Origin: an uncultured Bacteroides sp.
Lineage (GTDB): Bacteria; Bacteroidota; Bacteroidia; Bacteroidales; Bacteroidaceae
Reading direction: 5' to 3'
NCBI GenBank assembly: GCA_900552645.1
Contig: USAN01000002.1
Coordinates: 186,001-250,000, forward strand
DNA: 64,000 nucleotides
Part shown: positions 1 through 7,726 of the stretch, piece by piece
How positions within the stretch are numbered: position 1 is the stretch's first letter
How the letters are laid out: every line of letters starts with the position of its first letter
Notes under the pieces: model-generated
The model's database searches: none
Told to the model about the DNA's origin: nothing
Seen by the model: the letters and a program-made list of their open reading frames with translations, nothing else
Translations under genes and position numbers: made by a program

Positions 1-1
1 C

Positions 2-1147
2 ACATTACCATTAATAGATTTCATCAATACCCTAATAAAACCGGGAGCAAAAACAGCAAAAGCTTATTTCGGAGCACGTGGATGGACAGCGTCAATTTCG
101 GGAAATATATTTGGATTCACATCTCCTCTTACAGACGAGAATATGTCATGGAACTTCAATCCTATGGCCGGGCCATGGCTTGCTACACATGTATGGGATT
201 ATTACGATTATACACGTGACAGGAATTTCCTTAAAAACAGAGGTTACGACATAATAAAGAGTAGTGCCGATTTCACTGTAGATTATCTATGGAAAAGACC
301 TGATGGCAAATATACAGCATCACCTTCAACATCTCCCGAACATGGACCGGTAGATGAAGGTGCAACATTCGTTCATGCAGTGGCACGCGAAATACTTATA
401 GATGCGATAAAAGCAGCCAAAGTACTTGGAGTAGATACAAAAAAACAAAAAAGATGGAAGGAAGTTCTTGACAATCTTGTACCATACAAAACCGGACGTT
501 ATGGCCAACTTATGGAATGGAGTACAGATATAGATGATCCGAAGGATGAACATCGTCATGTAAATCATCTGTTCGGGTTACATCCCGGACAAACCATTTC
601 GCCTGTAACTACTCCGGATTTAGCCAAGGCATCCAGAATTGTACTTGAGCATAGAGGCGATGGCGCTACAGGATGGAGTATGGGATGGAAACTAAATCAA
701 TGGGCGCGCCTACATGATGGAAATCATGCTTACAAGTTATACGGAAACCTTCTTAAGAATGGAACAAATGATAACCTTTGGGACACACATCCACCATTCC
801 AGATTGATGGAAACTTTGGAGGAACGGCAGGCGTAACCGAAATGCTACTTCAAAGTCATATGGGATTTATAGATCTTCTACCTGCACTTCCCGATGCATG
901 GAAGGATGGTGAAGTAAAAGGATTAATGGCTCGTGGAAACTTCGAAGTGTCGATGAAATGGGGCAATAATAAGCTTATAGAAGCTAATATAATATCTAAA
1001 TCGGGCGAAAAATGCAATATAAGATATGGAGATGAGACTGTCTCGTTCAATACTAAAAAAGGAAAAGCATATAAGATTTTCGTTGAAGAACGTAAAGAAC
1101 ATGATAAAGTTACAGGCAGGAAATTATCATTTTCACCTTACCAATAA
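2..1147 (+). CDS. GH95 family glycosidase (alpha-L-fucosidase / alpha-L-galactosidase type), 3' part only
   Basis: The reading frame is open from the window edge, so the N-terminal half and any signal peptide lie outside. What is visible is the C-terminal (alpha/alpha)6 barrel and tail of a glycoside hydrolase family 95 enzyme, which hydrolyses terminal alpha-L-fucosyl or alpha-L-galactosyl residues by inversion. Seen: the SPSTSPEHGP motif holding the family general acid Glu (codon near 338), GWSMGWK with ARLHDG, and HPPFQIDGNFGG with the catalytic Asp (codon near 805). Oddity: where many GH95 enzymes have a GWxxHHNTDIW loop, this one reads GWTASISGNIFG, a different substrate-binding loop, so fucose specificity should not be assumed. 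The gene ends just before a palindrome array and a terminator hairpin. Substrate may be plant or host glycan; not determinable here. Confidence 0.9.
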   Translation, partial: TLPLIDFINTLIKPGAKTAKAYFGARGWTASISGNIFGFTSPLTDENMSWNFNPMAGPWLATHVWDYYDYTRDRNFLKNRGYDIIKSSADFTVDYLWKRPDGKYTASPSTSPEHGPVDEGATFVHAVAREILIDAIKAAKVLGVDTKKQKRWKEVLDNLVPYKTGRYGQLMEWSTDIDDPKDEHRHVNHLFGLHPGQTISPVTTPDLAKASRIVLEHRGDGATGWSMGWKLNQWARLHDGNHAYKLYGNLLKNGTNDNLWDTHPPFQIDGNFGGTAGVTEMLLQSHMGFIDLLPALPDAWKDGEVKGLMARGNFEVSMKWGNNKLIEANIISKSGEKCNIRYGDETVSFNTKKGKAYKIFVEERKEHDKVTGRKLSFSPYQ

Positions 1148-1154
1148 ACTTCCT

Positions 1155-1230
1155 CACCCAGGTGCGGAAGTTGTTTCACCCGGGTGCGGAAGTTTCCTCA
1201 CCTAGGTGATAAAGTTTCCTCACCCGGGTG
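1155..1230. repeat. Four 10-bp palindromes (CACCYRGGTG) in tandem with 22-bp period
   Basis: Palindromes CACCCAGGTG, CACCCGGGTG, CACCTAGGTG and CACCCGGGTG start at 1155, 1177, 1199 and 1221, exactly 22 bp apart, about two helical turns. The spacers are related (CGGAAGTTGTTT, CGGAAGTTTCCT, ATAAAGTTTCCT). The array starts 8 bp after the GH95 stop and ends just before a terminator hairpin, so it would be in the 3' UTR of that transcript. The first and third units differ at the palindrome centre. Confidence 0.9.
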
Positions 1231-1240
1231 AAACAAAAAA

Positions 1241-1275
1241 AATCAATAGTAAAAAAGATTATTTTACTATTGATT
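1241..1275. terminator. Bidirectional terminator hairpin between GH95 gene and S24-like gene
   Basis: Perfect 14-bp stem (AATCAATAGTAAAA at 1241-1254, its complement at 1262-1275) with a 7-nt loop. A/T-rich flanks on both sides suit both converging genes. Confidence 0.75.
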
Positions 1276-1305
1276 CTAACCAAAAAACTATATACGAACG
1301 CGACT

Positions 1306-1761
1306 TTATATATAGAATTTTCTTAATATATTAATAAGATACCTTCTAATAGGCAAAAGATTGTACCATATAATTCCTTTCCTTCTCTCGGATAGTTTAT
1401 CAAGTTCTATCCAGGTAGCATTAGGCCGTATTATTTTTCTTGCAATGCCAATTATATTCTTCTCATGACATTGGTTTATATCATTTATACCACCATCGCT
1501 AATTAATGTAATATAGCCGTTTTCATCGGCATTTTTCACTTTTCTATTAAGAACATAAGTTCCATTTACCGTTTGTGCCAATATTATGGCTCCTAAAGGA
1601 ATTTCACTCTTACTAAGAGGAGAAATCATAACTCTGTCATTCCCTCCTATTATAAAAGGGAACATGCTGTCGTCGGTTACGTCTATAATAACATTATATC
1701 CGTTATTCAATTTCTTTATAACGTCAGGAAAAATAGTTTCGTCCAGTATCATGTTTCTCAT
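1306..1761 (-). CDS. S24/S26 peptidase-like protein, possibly catalytically inactive
   Basis: A 151-residue soluble protein resembling the compact S24/S26 (LexA/signal peptidase fold) proteins of Bacteroidales. The Ser-Met-x-Pro element is present as DDSMFPFI, about residues 30-37, followed by GGNDRVMI, which matches the family beta-strand after the nucleophile. The second catalytic position normally reads KR or HR (Lys or His general base); here the matching stretch is YVLNRKVK, with Asn before Arg. Ser is therefore present while the base appears replaced, unless the following Lys substitutes. There is no membrane segment. A TAATTTTG box lies just upstream (1786-1779). Substrate unknown; in related genomes such proteins may accompany peptide-maturation genes, but no such genes are adjacent here. 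Confidence 0.65.
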   Translation of the reverse strand: MRNMILDETIFPDVIKKLNNGYNVIIDVTDDSMFPFIIGGNDRVMISPLSKSEIPLGAIILAQTVNGTYVLNRKVKNADENGYITLISDGGINDINQCHEKNIIGIARKIIRPNATWIELDKLSERRKGIIWYNLLPIRRYLINILRKFYI

Positions 1762-1778
1762 AATAATTAATTATCAAA

Positions 1779-1786
1779 CAAAATTA
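1779..1786 (-). promoter_or_regulatory. -7 box TAATTTTG for S24-like gene
   Basis: Matches the Bacteroidetes sigma consensus TAnnTTTG, 18 bp upstream of the ATG at 1761. The -33 element is not clear. Confidence 0.5.
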
Positions 1787-1884
1787 ATCTCTGATTTTTC
1801 TGACCGCTAAGTTATAGTAAATCCTGATTTTTAAATTATTTTGATGGGTGACAAAAGGTGGACATCTATTTAAAAAGATGTTTT

Positions 1885-1916
1885 TTTGGTGAAGTAGATC
1901 CTTTATTTTATCTTTG
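1885..1916 (+). promoter_or_regulatory. Promoter TTTG-N20-TATCTTTG for TPR regulator
   Basis: TTTG at 1885-1888 and TATCTTTG at 1909-1916 match the Bacteroidetes -33/-7 consensus with 20-bp spacing; the ATG follows at 1935. Confidence 0.75.
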
Positions 1917-1934
1917 AACCCATAAAATTAAACT

Positions 1935-3917
1935 ATGACAACCAAATTAAGAGTAGATTTCATTCTATACTTTTTCATTCTTTTATTCACGTCTGGTGGA
2001 ATAAATGCACAGACTTCAGATAAAACAGACGAAGAAAAAGAACTTCTAAGATACAAAAAAGAAGATACTGTAAAGGTAAACATGCTTAACCGCGTGGCAT
2101 ATTCAATATACAGTTCGAATCCTACAAAGGCAAAAGAGTATGCAAGAGAAGCAGTAGACATTTCAAAGAAAAGAAATTATCCTGAAGGAAAAGCAGAAGG
2201 TTTATGGCTAGAGGGGCTTACAATGATACCGAATGACAGAGAAGGTGCTCTTAGCATGTTCTCGGAAGCTTTGAGTATAGCCGAGAAAGTAAACGACAGG
2301 AAAGGTATATGTAACTACCTTACAGCAATAGGAACTATAAGTAAGAGTATGGGAGATATGGAAAAAAGCTCTGAATGTTACCGAAAGGCTATTCAAATAG
2401 CCGAGCAGATAAAAAACAATGAACTTATAACCAAAACTTTGCTGAACTATGCTTTACTTGAATCTACACTAGGCAATAACGATAATGCTATAAAACATCT
2501 TACAAAGGCCTTAAATACTGCCAGGAAAGGAAAAGATGAGACAATGATTGCCCGATTATATGCCTCACTTGCAAACTTATATAAATATAAAGGTAATCAT
2601 CCTTTGGCACTTGAATACTACCTATCGGCTCTTTCTATTAATGAAAAGACAAATAACAACAATGGTACTGTGGCCAATCTAATAAACATAGCAGGAGTAC
2701 ATATAGATCAAGAAGAGTTCGATAATGCAATCAACACCGTACAAAAGGCATTGGACATATCAAAAAAAATAAATGATTCTGTAAGTATTTCCATATGTTA
2801 TACCAATATGGGATATATATACAGTACAATAAATCGTCCTGAAGCATTGGATTATTTTATTAAATCTCTTAATATATCAAGAAACATTAATATAAAACAA
2901 AAGGCCAATACTTTAATGAATATTGGTTCAATATATACAAAGAGAGGAGAGTTCAAAGAAGCGTGGGATAATCTTTCAGAGGCATTGTTACTTGCACGTA
3001 AAGTAAATATAAAGAATATAGAAGGCGAAATTCTTATAAAACTGGGGAATTTATACTTTGCCATGAAGAACTATGCAAAAGCAATAGAGTATGCTGATAG
3101 TTCGGTTGCAATTGCAAAAAACATAAGTTACACAGAATTAAAACGCGACTGCTATAAATTGTTCTCTGAAGTATATTATGAAAAAGGTAAATACAAGGAG
3201 GCTTATGATACTAATCTTAAATATGAATCTTTAAGCGACTCGGTAATAAACGAAAAGAATATAAAGAAGATAGCCAATCTTGAAACATCCTACAAGTACG
3301 AAAAGCAAAAGCAGAAATATGAAATAGAAAAAACGCGTCGTGAAAGTCATATAAAGTTACAACGACACATCATTATATTCTTTGTAATAATTGCAATAAT
3401 GGCATTGGGACTGGCATTTACCATTTATTGGACAAACCGACTAAAGAAAAGAGTTTTAAGACTGAAGATAGAGAATATAAACCGTGAGCTGGAATCCAAT
3501 CAGAAAGCAATGACTGGAGCTACGCTGCAACTTATTCAGACTGCCGAGAAGAATGATTATTACATAAAGAAACTTGAAAACTTAGAGACAATATGCAGTG
3601 AAGAAGCCAGAAAGGATATTCGCTCACTAATATCCGACTATAAGCTTAATACCTCAAATGCCAATTGGGAAGAGTTTGAGATACTGTTCCGGAAGGTAAA
3701 TTCCGATTTCTATGATCGTCTTAATTTACTGAACTCCTCACTTACTCCAAACGAAAGGAAGTTATGCGTGTTTCTTAAACTTAATATGAGCAACAAGGAC
3801 ATCTCGCAGATTACATTCCAATCGGAAGAGGCTCTGAAGAAAGCACGTCTGAGGTTAAGGAAAAAGTTAGAACTGGATCCTGATATAAATCTTGCTACTC
3901 TAATACAGAACCTATAA
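1935..3917 (+). CDS. Membrane-anchored TPR protein with LuxR-like C-terminal helix-turn-helix
   Basis: A 660-residue protein with an N-terminal hydrophobic signal (residues about 7-26, ending INAQ), a long series of tetratricopeptide repeats (about 45-430), a coiled-coil-like charged stretch, one transmembrane helix (about 478-498), a second coiled coil and a C-terminal helix-turn-helix (about 605-655: LTPNERKLCVFL, then SNKDISQ and EEALKKARLRLRKKL). This architecture is common among Bacteroidetes regulators: the periplasmic TPR part would sense a protein or peptide partner and the cytoplasmic part bind DNA. Its targets cannot be read from the sequence. The neighbouring GH95 gene and uxuA are candidates by position only. 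It has its own promoter and ends at the MITE-like element. Confidence 0.85.
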   Translation: MTTKLRVDFILYFFILLFTSGGINAQTSDKTDEEKELLRYKKEDTVKVNMLNRVAYSIYSSNPTKAKEYAREAVDISKKRNYPEGKAEGLWLEGLTMIPNDREGALSMFSEALSIAEKVNDRKGICNYLTAIGTISKSMGDMEKSSECYRKAIQIAEQIKNNELITKTLLNYALLESTLGNNDNAIKHLTKALNTARKGKDETMIARLYASLANLYKYKGNHPLALEYYLSALSINEKTNNNNGTVANLINIAGVHIDQEEFDNAINTVQKALDISKKINDSVSISICYTNMGYIYSTINRPEALDYFIKSLNISRNINIKQKANTLMNIGSIYTKRGEFKEAWDNLSEALLLARKVNIKNIEGEILIKLGNLYFAMKNYAKAIEYADSSVAIAKNISYTELKRDCYKLFSEVYYEKGKYKEAYDTNLKYESLSDSVINEKNIKKIANLETSYKYEKQKQKYEIEKTRRESHIKLQRHIIIFFVIIAIMALGLAFTIYWTNRLKKRVLRLKIENINRELESNQKAMTGATLQLIQTAEKNDYYIKKLENLETICSEEARKDIRSLISDYKLNTSNANWEEFEILFRKVNSDFYDRLNLLNSSLTPNERKLCVFLKLNMSNKDISQITFQSEEALKKARLRLRKKLELDPDINLATLIQNL

Positions 3918-3932
3918 CAATATAAATAAGTG

Positions 3933-4110
3933 AGCCTGTGTAACAGGTAAAAATAGACTTAGTAGAAGTTACAGTTTACAACTACATAAATAAGAAGTAC
4001 CATTTTGACCTATATTTCGGGATCTAAAATGGTACTTTCTTCTTTTCAGGAAAACGATTTCTTACAGATTATAAATTCATATTGTAATTTATAGACTTGT
4101 TAGACAGGCT
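3933..4110 (+). mobile_element. MITE-like element copy A (178 bp, terminal inverted repeats, internal hairpin)
   Basis: Terminal inverted repeats AGCCTGTGTAACAGGT (3933-3948) and ACTTGTTAGACAGGCT (4095-4110) match at 14 of 16 positions. Inside is a 12-bp hairpin with arms AAGTACCATTTT (3995-4006) and AAAATGGTACTT (4026-4037), and a conserved block GTTACAGTTTACAACTAC. A second copy of the same length is at 46671-46848 on the other strand. It lies between the converging TPR regulator and uxuA and could also terminate transcription of either. No coding capacity. No clear target-site duplication. Confidence 0.7.
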
Positions 4111-4126
4111 TTCGTGTATTAACATG

Positions 4127-5299
4127 TTATTTATCCATGCTCATGGCAATGCCTTTTTCCAGTCCGCGCAATTCGGCAAGGCCACGCATTCTGCCAAGGC
4201 ATGAATAGCCTGGATTCGTTGTCTTCTTCAAATCATCTATCATCTGATGTCCATGATCGGGACGTACAGCTATCGAAACGCCTCTTCTTTGTTCAAGCAA
4301 TAGAAGATTCTTCATTACATGATACATATCTACATCTCCTTCAAGATGATTGGCTTCATAGAAATTTCCATCGGCATCACGCTTAGTACTGCGCAGGTGC
4401 ACAAAGTTTATACGGTCTCCAAGTCTTTCCATCATTCCGGCAAGATCGTTTGCAGAACTTACTCCAAGCGAGCCTGTACACAGACAAAGGCCATTAGATT
4501 CGTTTGGTACAGCCTCTACAAGCTTATTGAAATCGGACTCGCTGCTCATTATTCGTGGTAAGCCAAGAATTGCCTGAGGAGGATCATCGGGATGAATAAC
4601 AAGCTTCACTCCTACCTCATCGGCAACGGGACATATTTCTTTGAGGAAAAATATAAGATTATTTCTTAATTTATGAGCGTCTATATTATTATAGCGGTCA
4701 AGCTCCTGCTGAAACTGTTCAAGTGTAAAACTCTCTTCCGAACCCGGAAGACCGGCAATCATATTTCGTGTAAGACGATGAATCTCTTCACTGTCCATTA
4801 TATCGAAACGAGCCTTTGCCTTAGCTATATCTTCTGCCGAATAATCATTTTCTGCACCTGGACGCTTAAGGATGAAAAGATCGAATGCCATGAAAGCAGC
4901 TCTTTCAAATCGCAGTGCACGCGATCCGTCAGGAAGCTCATAAGCAAGATCAGTTCTTGTCCAGTCAAGTACAGGCATAAAGTTATAAGTAACTATCATT
5001 ACACCACACTCTGCCAGATTTCGCAAGCTCTGTTTATAGTTGTCTATATATCGAAGATAATCACCGGTTTGGGTTTTAATATGTTCGTGCACGGGCACGC
5101 TCTCAACTACACTCCAAGTGAGTCCTGCCTCTTCAATCATCTTCTTGCGTTTCATTATCTCCTCTACAGTCCACACCTCTCCATTGGGTATATGATGTAA
5201 GGCATTTACAATACCGGTTGCACCGGTTTGCTTAATATCGGCCAATGATACCGGATCATTAGGACCATACCAGCGCCAAGTCTGTTCACAAAGAATCAT
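4127..5299 (-). CDS. uxuA: Mannonate dehydratase
   Basis: A 390-residue enzyme of the UxuA family, which dehydrates D-mannonate to 2-keto-3-deoxygluconate in hexuronate (glucuronate) catabolism in the cytoplasm. Family features seen: the start MILCEQTWRWYGPNDP, GATGIVNALHHIPNGE, VHPDDPP (metal and substrate binding), CLCTGSLG, the FVHLRSTKR stretch and PDHGHQM near the C-terminus. Length fits the family. It follows the SDR oxidoreductase by 38 bp on the same strand, forming the usual fructuronate/mannonate two-step pair. A MITE-like element lies immediately downstream. Confidence 0.97.
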   Translation of the reverse strand: MILCEQTWRWYGPNDPVSLADIKQTGATGIVNALHHIPNGEVWTVEEIMKRKKMIEEAGLTWSVVESVPVHEHIKTQTGDYLRYIDNYKQSLRNLAECGVMIVTYNFMPVLDWTRTDLAYELPDGSRALRFERAAFMAFDLFILKRPGAENDYSAEDIAKAKARFDIMDSEEIHRLTRNMIAGLPGSEESFTLEQFQQELDRYNNIDAHKLRNNLIFFLKEICPVADEVGVKLVIHPDDPPQAILGLPRIMSSESDFNKLVEAVPNESNGLCLCTGSLGVSSANDLAGMMERLGDRINFVHLRSTKRDADGNFYEANHLEGDVDMYHVMKNLLLLEQRRGVSIAVRPDHGHQMIDDLKKTTNPGYSCLGRMRGLAELRGLEKGIAMSMDK

Positions 5300-5337
5300 A
5301 CTGTTATGTTTTTGTTATAATTAAACGGGTAATAGAA

Positions 5338-6150
5338 TTACATTGCAAAAGCATTAAATCCTCCATCTACTACAGCCACGGTTCCTGTCACGAAAGAAGC
5401 AGCATCACTTATAAGATACTGTATTGTTCCGCACAGTTCTTCTGCACGACCGAAACGCTTGAAAGGAGTCTGGCGTATTACATCGTTGCCACGCGAAGTG
5501 TATGTACCATCTTCGTTTGTAAGCAAGGCACGATTCTGTTCTGTAAGGAAGAATCCTGGAGCAATGGCATTTACGCGTATTCCTTCGCCAAACTTAGTCG
5601 CAACTTCGTTAGCCATAAATGCTGTAAAGTTACTTATACCTGCTTTTGCAGCCGCATATCCGCATACGCGAGTCATTGGACGGAATGCAGCCATTGATGA
5701 GAAGTTTACTATAGCACCTCTTTTCTGCTCGACCATTGGTTTTAGGAATACCTGTGTAGGAAGTACGGTTCCGGTAAGATTTAGATTTAATACCTTTTGG
5801 AATTCATCAACCTTAAGATCGAAGAAAGTACCTGTTGGCGCTATTGTTGCACCAGGCATGTTTCCACCTGCAGCATTTAGCAATGCATCTACCTTACCAT
5901 ATTTTTCCAGTATATCTTTAAGATTTTGTTCAAGTACAGCTTCATCCAGAACGTTTGTAACAAGGAACATTGCTTCTCCTCCTTTGTTCTTTATTTCATC
6001 TACTATAGCATTCCCTATTTCTGCCTTACGGCCTAAGATTACAACTTTAGCTCCCTCTTGAGCAAGATGTGCAGCAATAGCTTTTCCTAACACACCTGTA
6101 CCTCCGGTAATTACTACTACCTGATCTTTTACACTGAATAAGTTTTTCAT
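5338..6150 (-). CDS. SDR-family oxidoreductase, probable D-mannonate oxidoreductase (fructuronate reductase)
   Basis: A 270-residue short-chain dehydrogenase: the Rossmann glycine motif TGGTGVLG at about residues 16-23, NAAGG, Ser in NFSSMAAF and the catalytic YAAAK. The C-terminal VTGTVAVVDGGFNAFAM closes the fold as in classical SDRs. Adjacent uxuA argues that it reduces D-fructuronate to D-mannonate with NAD(P)H, a role that SDR enzymes carry in Bacteroides in place of the long-chain UxuB. Only 20 bp separate it from wbqC upstream, so it may also be transcribed from the dapB operon. The exact substrate is inferred from the neighbour. Confidence 0.88.
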   Translation of the reverse strand: MKNLFSVKDQVVVITGGTGVLGKAIAAHLAQEGAKVVILGRKAEIGNAIVDEIKNKGGEAMFLVTNVLDEAVLEQNLKDILEKYGKVDALLNAAGGNMPGATIAPTGTFFDLKVDEFQKVLNLNLTGTVLPTQVFLKPMVEQKRGAIVNFSSMAAFRPMTRVCGYAAAKAGISNFTAFMANEVATKFGEGIRVNAIAPGFFLTEQNRALLTNEDGTYTSRGNDVIRQTPFKRFGRAEELCGTIQYLISDAASFVTGTVAVVDGGFNAFAM

Positions 6151-6170
6151 AATATAATGTTTTACATAAT

Positions 6171-6809
6171 TTATTTAATGCTTTCTTTTAGTACAATAAG
6201 ACTTTCGGGCCCCATATTGAATAGCAAATCTACAATACTCAGGTTTGGTAGAAATCCGAATTTATCTTTAAACACCTGATAATAAGATTTTGGATGAAAG
6301 TTCTTGTCGTTTACAGTATAATCGCGTTTTGGATGAATCATTTCACGAAAATCGAACTCATTCTCACTGAATTCTTCCTTATATGTGTGAGTCATCTCTA
6401 ATTTGGGTTCAATATCAATCAAGCTACATATTACTTTACATAACTCCTGGTTGAAATCGACCAGGAAAGTATATTTGTTATCATAGAAATGCCTGAAATC
6501 ATCGGCATAATATTCGAAGAAAGGACTATTCCTGTAAGCCGCCACCATTGCATTCCAATGTATATGACGCCAATTTCCGTGATCTGAAATTCGTATATCT
6601 TTCATCAAACATTTTGCATCTTCGTTCTTTTCTGTTGGAACAGTTAGTGCCAGCGGACCATTTGCAGCTGCTATCACACATCTGTTTCTATATGTCTGCT
6701 TTATGTAATTGTCATATCTTTCCACAAATACCCTATCTTCTCCAAGAAGTCGGGTGTAATACTGTACCGGAGCCAGATAGGCACTGCTTAAATATATATC
6801 TCTATTCAT
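6171..6809 (-). CDS. WbqC family protein
   Basis: A 212-residue protein of the WbqC family (Pfam WbqC). Seen: YLSSAYLAPVQYYTRLL, the basic stretch YIKQTYRNRC, LTVPTEKN, HGNWRHIHWNAM and AAYRNSPFFEYY, all typical of the family. WbqC proteins are often linked to polysaccharide or amino-sugar biosynthesis loci, but the reaction is not established. Its ATG follows the upstream lepB-like stop codon with no intervening base, indicating tight co-transcription. Cytoplasmic; no signal peptide or membrane segment. Confidence 0.88.
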   Translation of the reverse strand: MNRDIYLSSAYLAPVQYYTRLLGEDRVFVERYDNYIKQTYRNRCVIAAANGPLALTVPTEKNEDAKCLMKDIRISDHGNWRHIHWNAMVAAYRNSPFFEYYADDFRHFYDNKYTFLVDFNQELCKVICSLIDIEPKLEMTHTYKEEFSENEFDFREMIHPKRDYTVNDKNFHPKSYYQVFKDKFGFLPNLSIVDLLFNMGPESLIVLKESIK

Positions 6810-7712
6810 CTATTCTACTCTTTTAAACAAACGTTCTCTCTTATCGGAGAATAAAATACATATGGCTTTTCCTATTATATGATCTTCGGGAACGAAACCG
6901 AATAGTCGGGAATCGCTCATATTTAGTGGATTATTAGAAGCCATCCAATAATAATCCTTGCCAAATTTATAGCTTTTTACATGGTTGCCATCTACAAACA
7001 GAGAGTCGTTCCTTACAAATGCTACCCGGTTTTCGTGATATATTATTGTATTGCACAACAGATTTACATTCCACGGATAAACTGTTATGCTTTTACCACG
7101 TGAAGGTATAACGAATGGATGGCCACCTTTCTCTTCATTCTGTTTATAAAGAGGTTCGAGTGGAAAGAACTTCGGCAATTGTTGTTTCAGCAGATAATAT
7201 TCGTAATGGCTGAAGCTGCGTATATAACTGCTATCCTTATATCCTGCCAGTCGATTATTGGTTATACCTATCTTATTCATTAAAACCATAATAGTATCTT
7301 CATAGCTTTTGGGATAAGAATAGAGCGATTTGGCATCGGGAGTCGGAATCTTGTCGGAAGTTACAAGCATCTCATCATTAAGCATAAGCGTATCACCCGG
7401 AATGCCTACGCATCTACTTATGTATAAAGGACGGTTATATACAGGAATTGTACTTTCGGAAGGATTAGGATTATTGAAAAGAACTACGTCTCCCCTTCTT
7501 ATTAGTTCGGGAAATAATCTCTTTTCCGAGAATGGTACTCTAAATCCATAGCTCCACTTATTTATAAGAACCTTTTCGCCGGGATAAATAGAATTTTCCA
7601 TTCCGCCGAAAGGTATTGTACAGAGAGTAAGGGCAAAAACATTTACAAGCAGTACTGTCACTACTGCTATAATAATTGTTTTAATCCATATGGGAAGGTG
7701 AGGTATCCTCAT
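6810..7712 (-). CDS. Signal peptidase I paralogue lacking catalytic Ser and Lys (probable pseudoenzyme)
   Basis: A 300-residue S26 signal peptidase homologue with one N-terminal membrane helix (about residues 8-30). Conserved fold elements are visible: YGFRVP, RRGDVVLFNNP, VGIPGDTL, the YPWN stretch and the C-terminal YYWMASNNPLNMSDSRLFGFVPEDHIIGKA. The nucleophile box reads TIPFGGMENS, with Gly37 where the upstream paralogue has Ser before Leu. The general-base box reads YISRCVG, with Ser99 in place of the Lys of YVKRCVG. Both dyad residues are therefore replaced while the rest of the fold is kept, which suggests a scaffold, substrate-binding or regulatory role. It lies 14 bp after the active lepB and abuts wbqC. 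Confidence 0.85.
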   Translation of the reverse strand: MRIPHLPIWIKTIIIAVVTVLLVNVFALTLCTIPFGGMENSIYPGEKVLINKWSYGFRVPFSEKRLFPELIRRGDVVLFNNPNPSESTIPVYNRPLYISRCVGIPGDTLMLNDEMLVTSDKIPTPDAKSLYSYPKSYEDTIMVLMNKIGITNNRLAGYKDSSYIRSFSHYEYYLLKQQLPKFFPLEPLYKQNEEKGGHPFVIPSRGKSITVYPWNVNLLCNTIIYHENRVAFVRNDSLFVDGNHVKSYKFGKDYYWMASNNPLNMSDSRLFGFVPEDHIIGKAICILFSDKRERLFKRVE

Positions 7713-7726
7713 TTAATCCATAACTT

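Noticed and set aside
4673..5200. Long open frame opposite uxuA
   Set aside because: Antisense shadow of a well-conserved gene; composition and hydrophobic Cys-rich translation do not resemble a protein family.
5459..6061. 200-codon open frame opposite the SDR gene
   Set aside because: Antisense shadow; no motif, no promoter, the real gene is on the minus strand.
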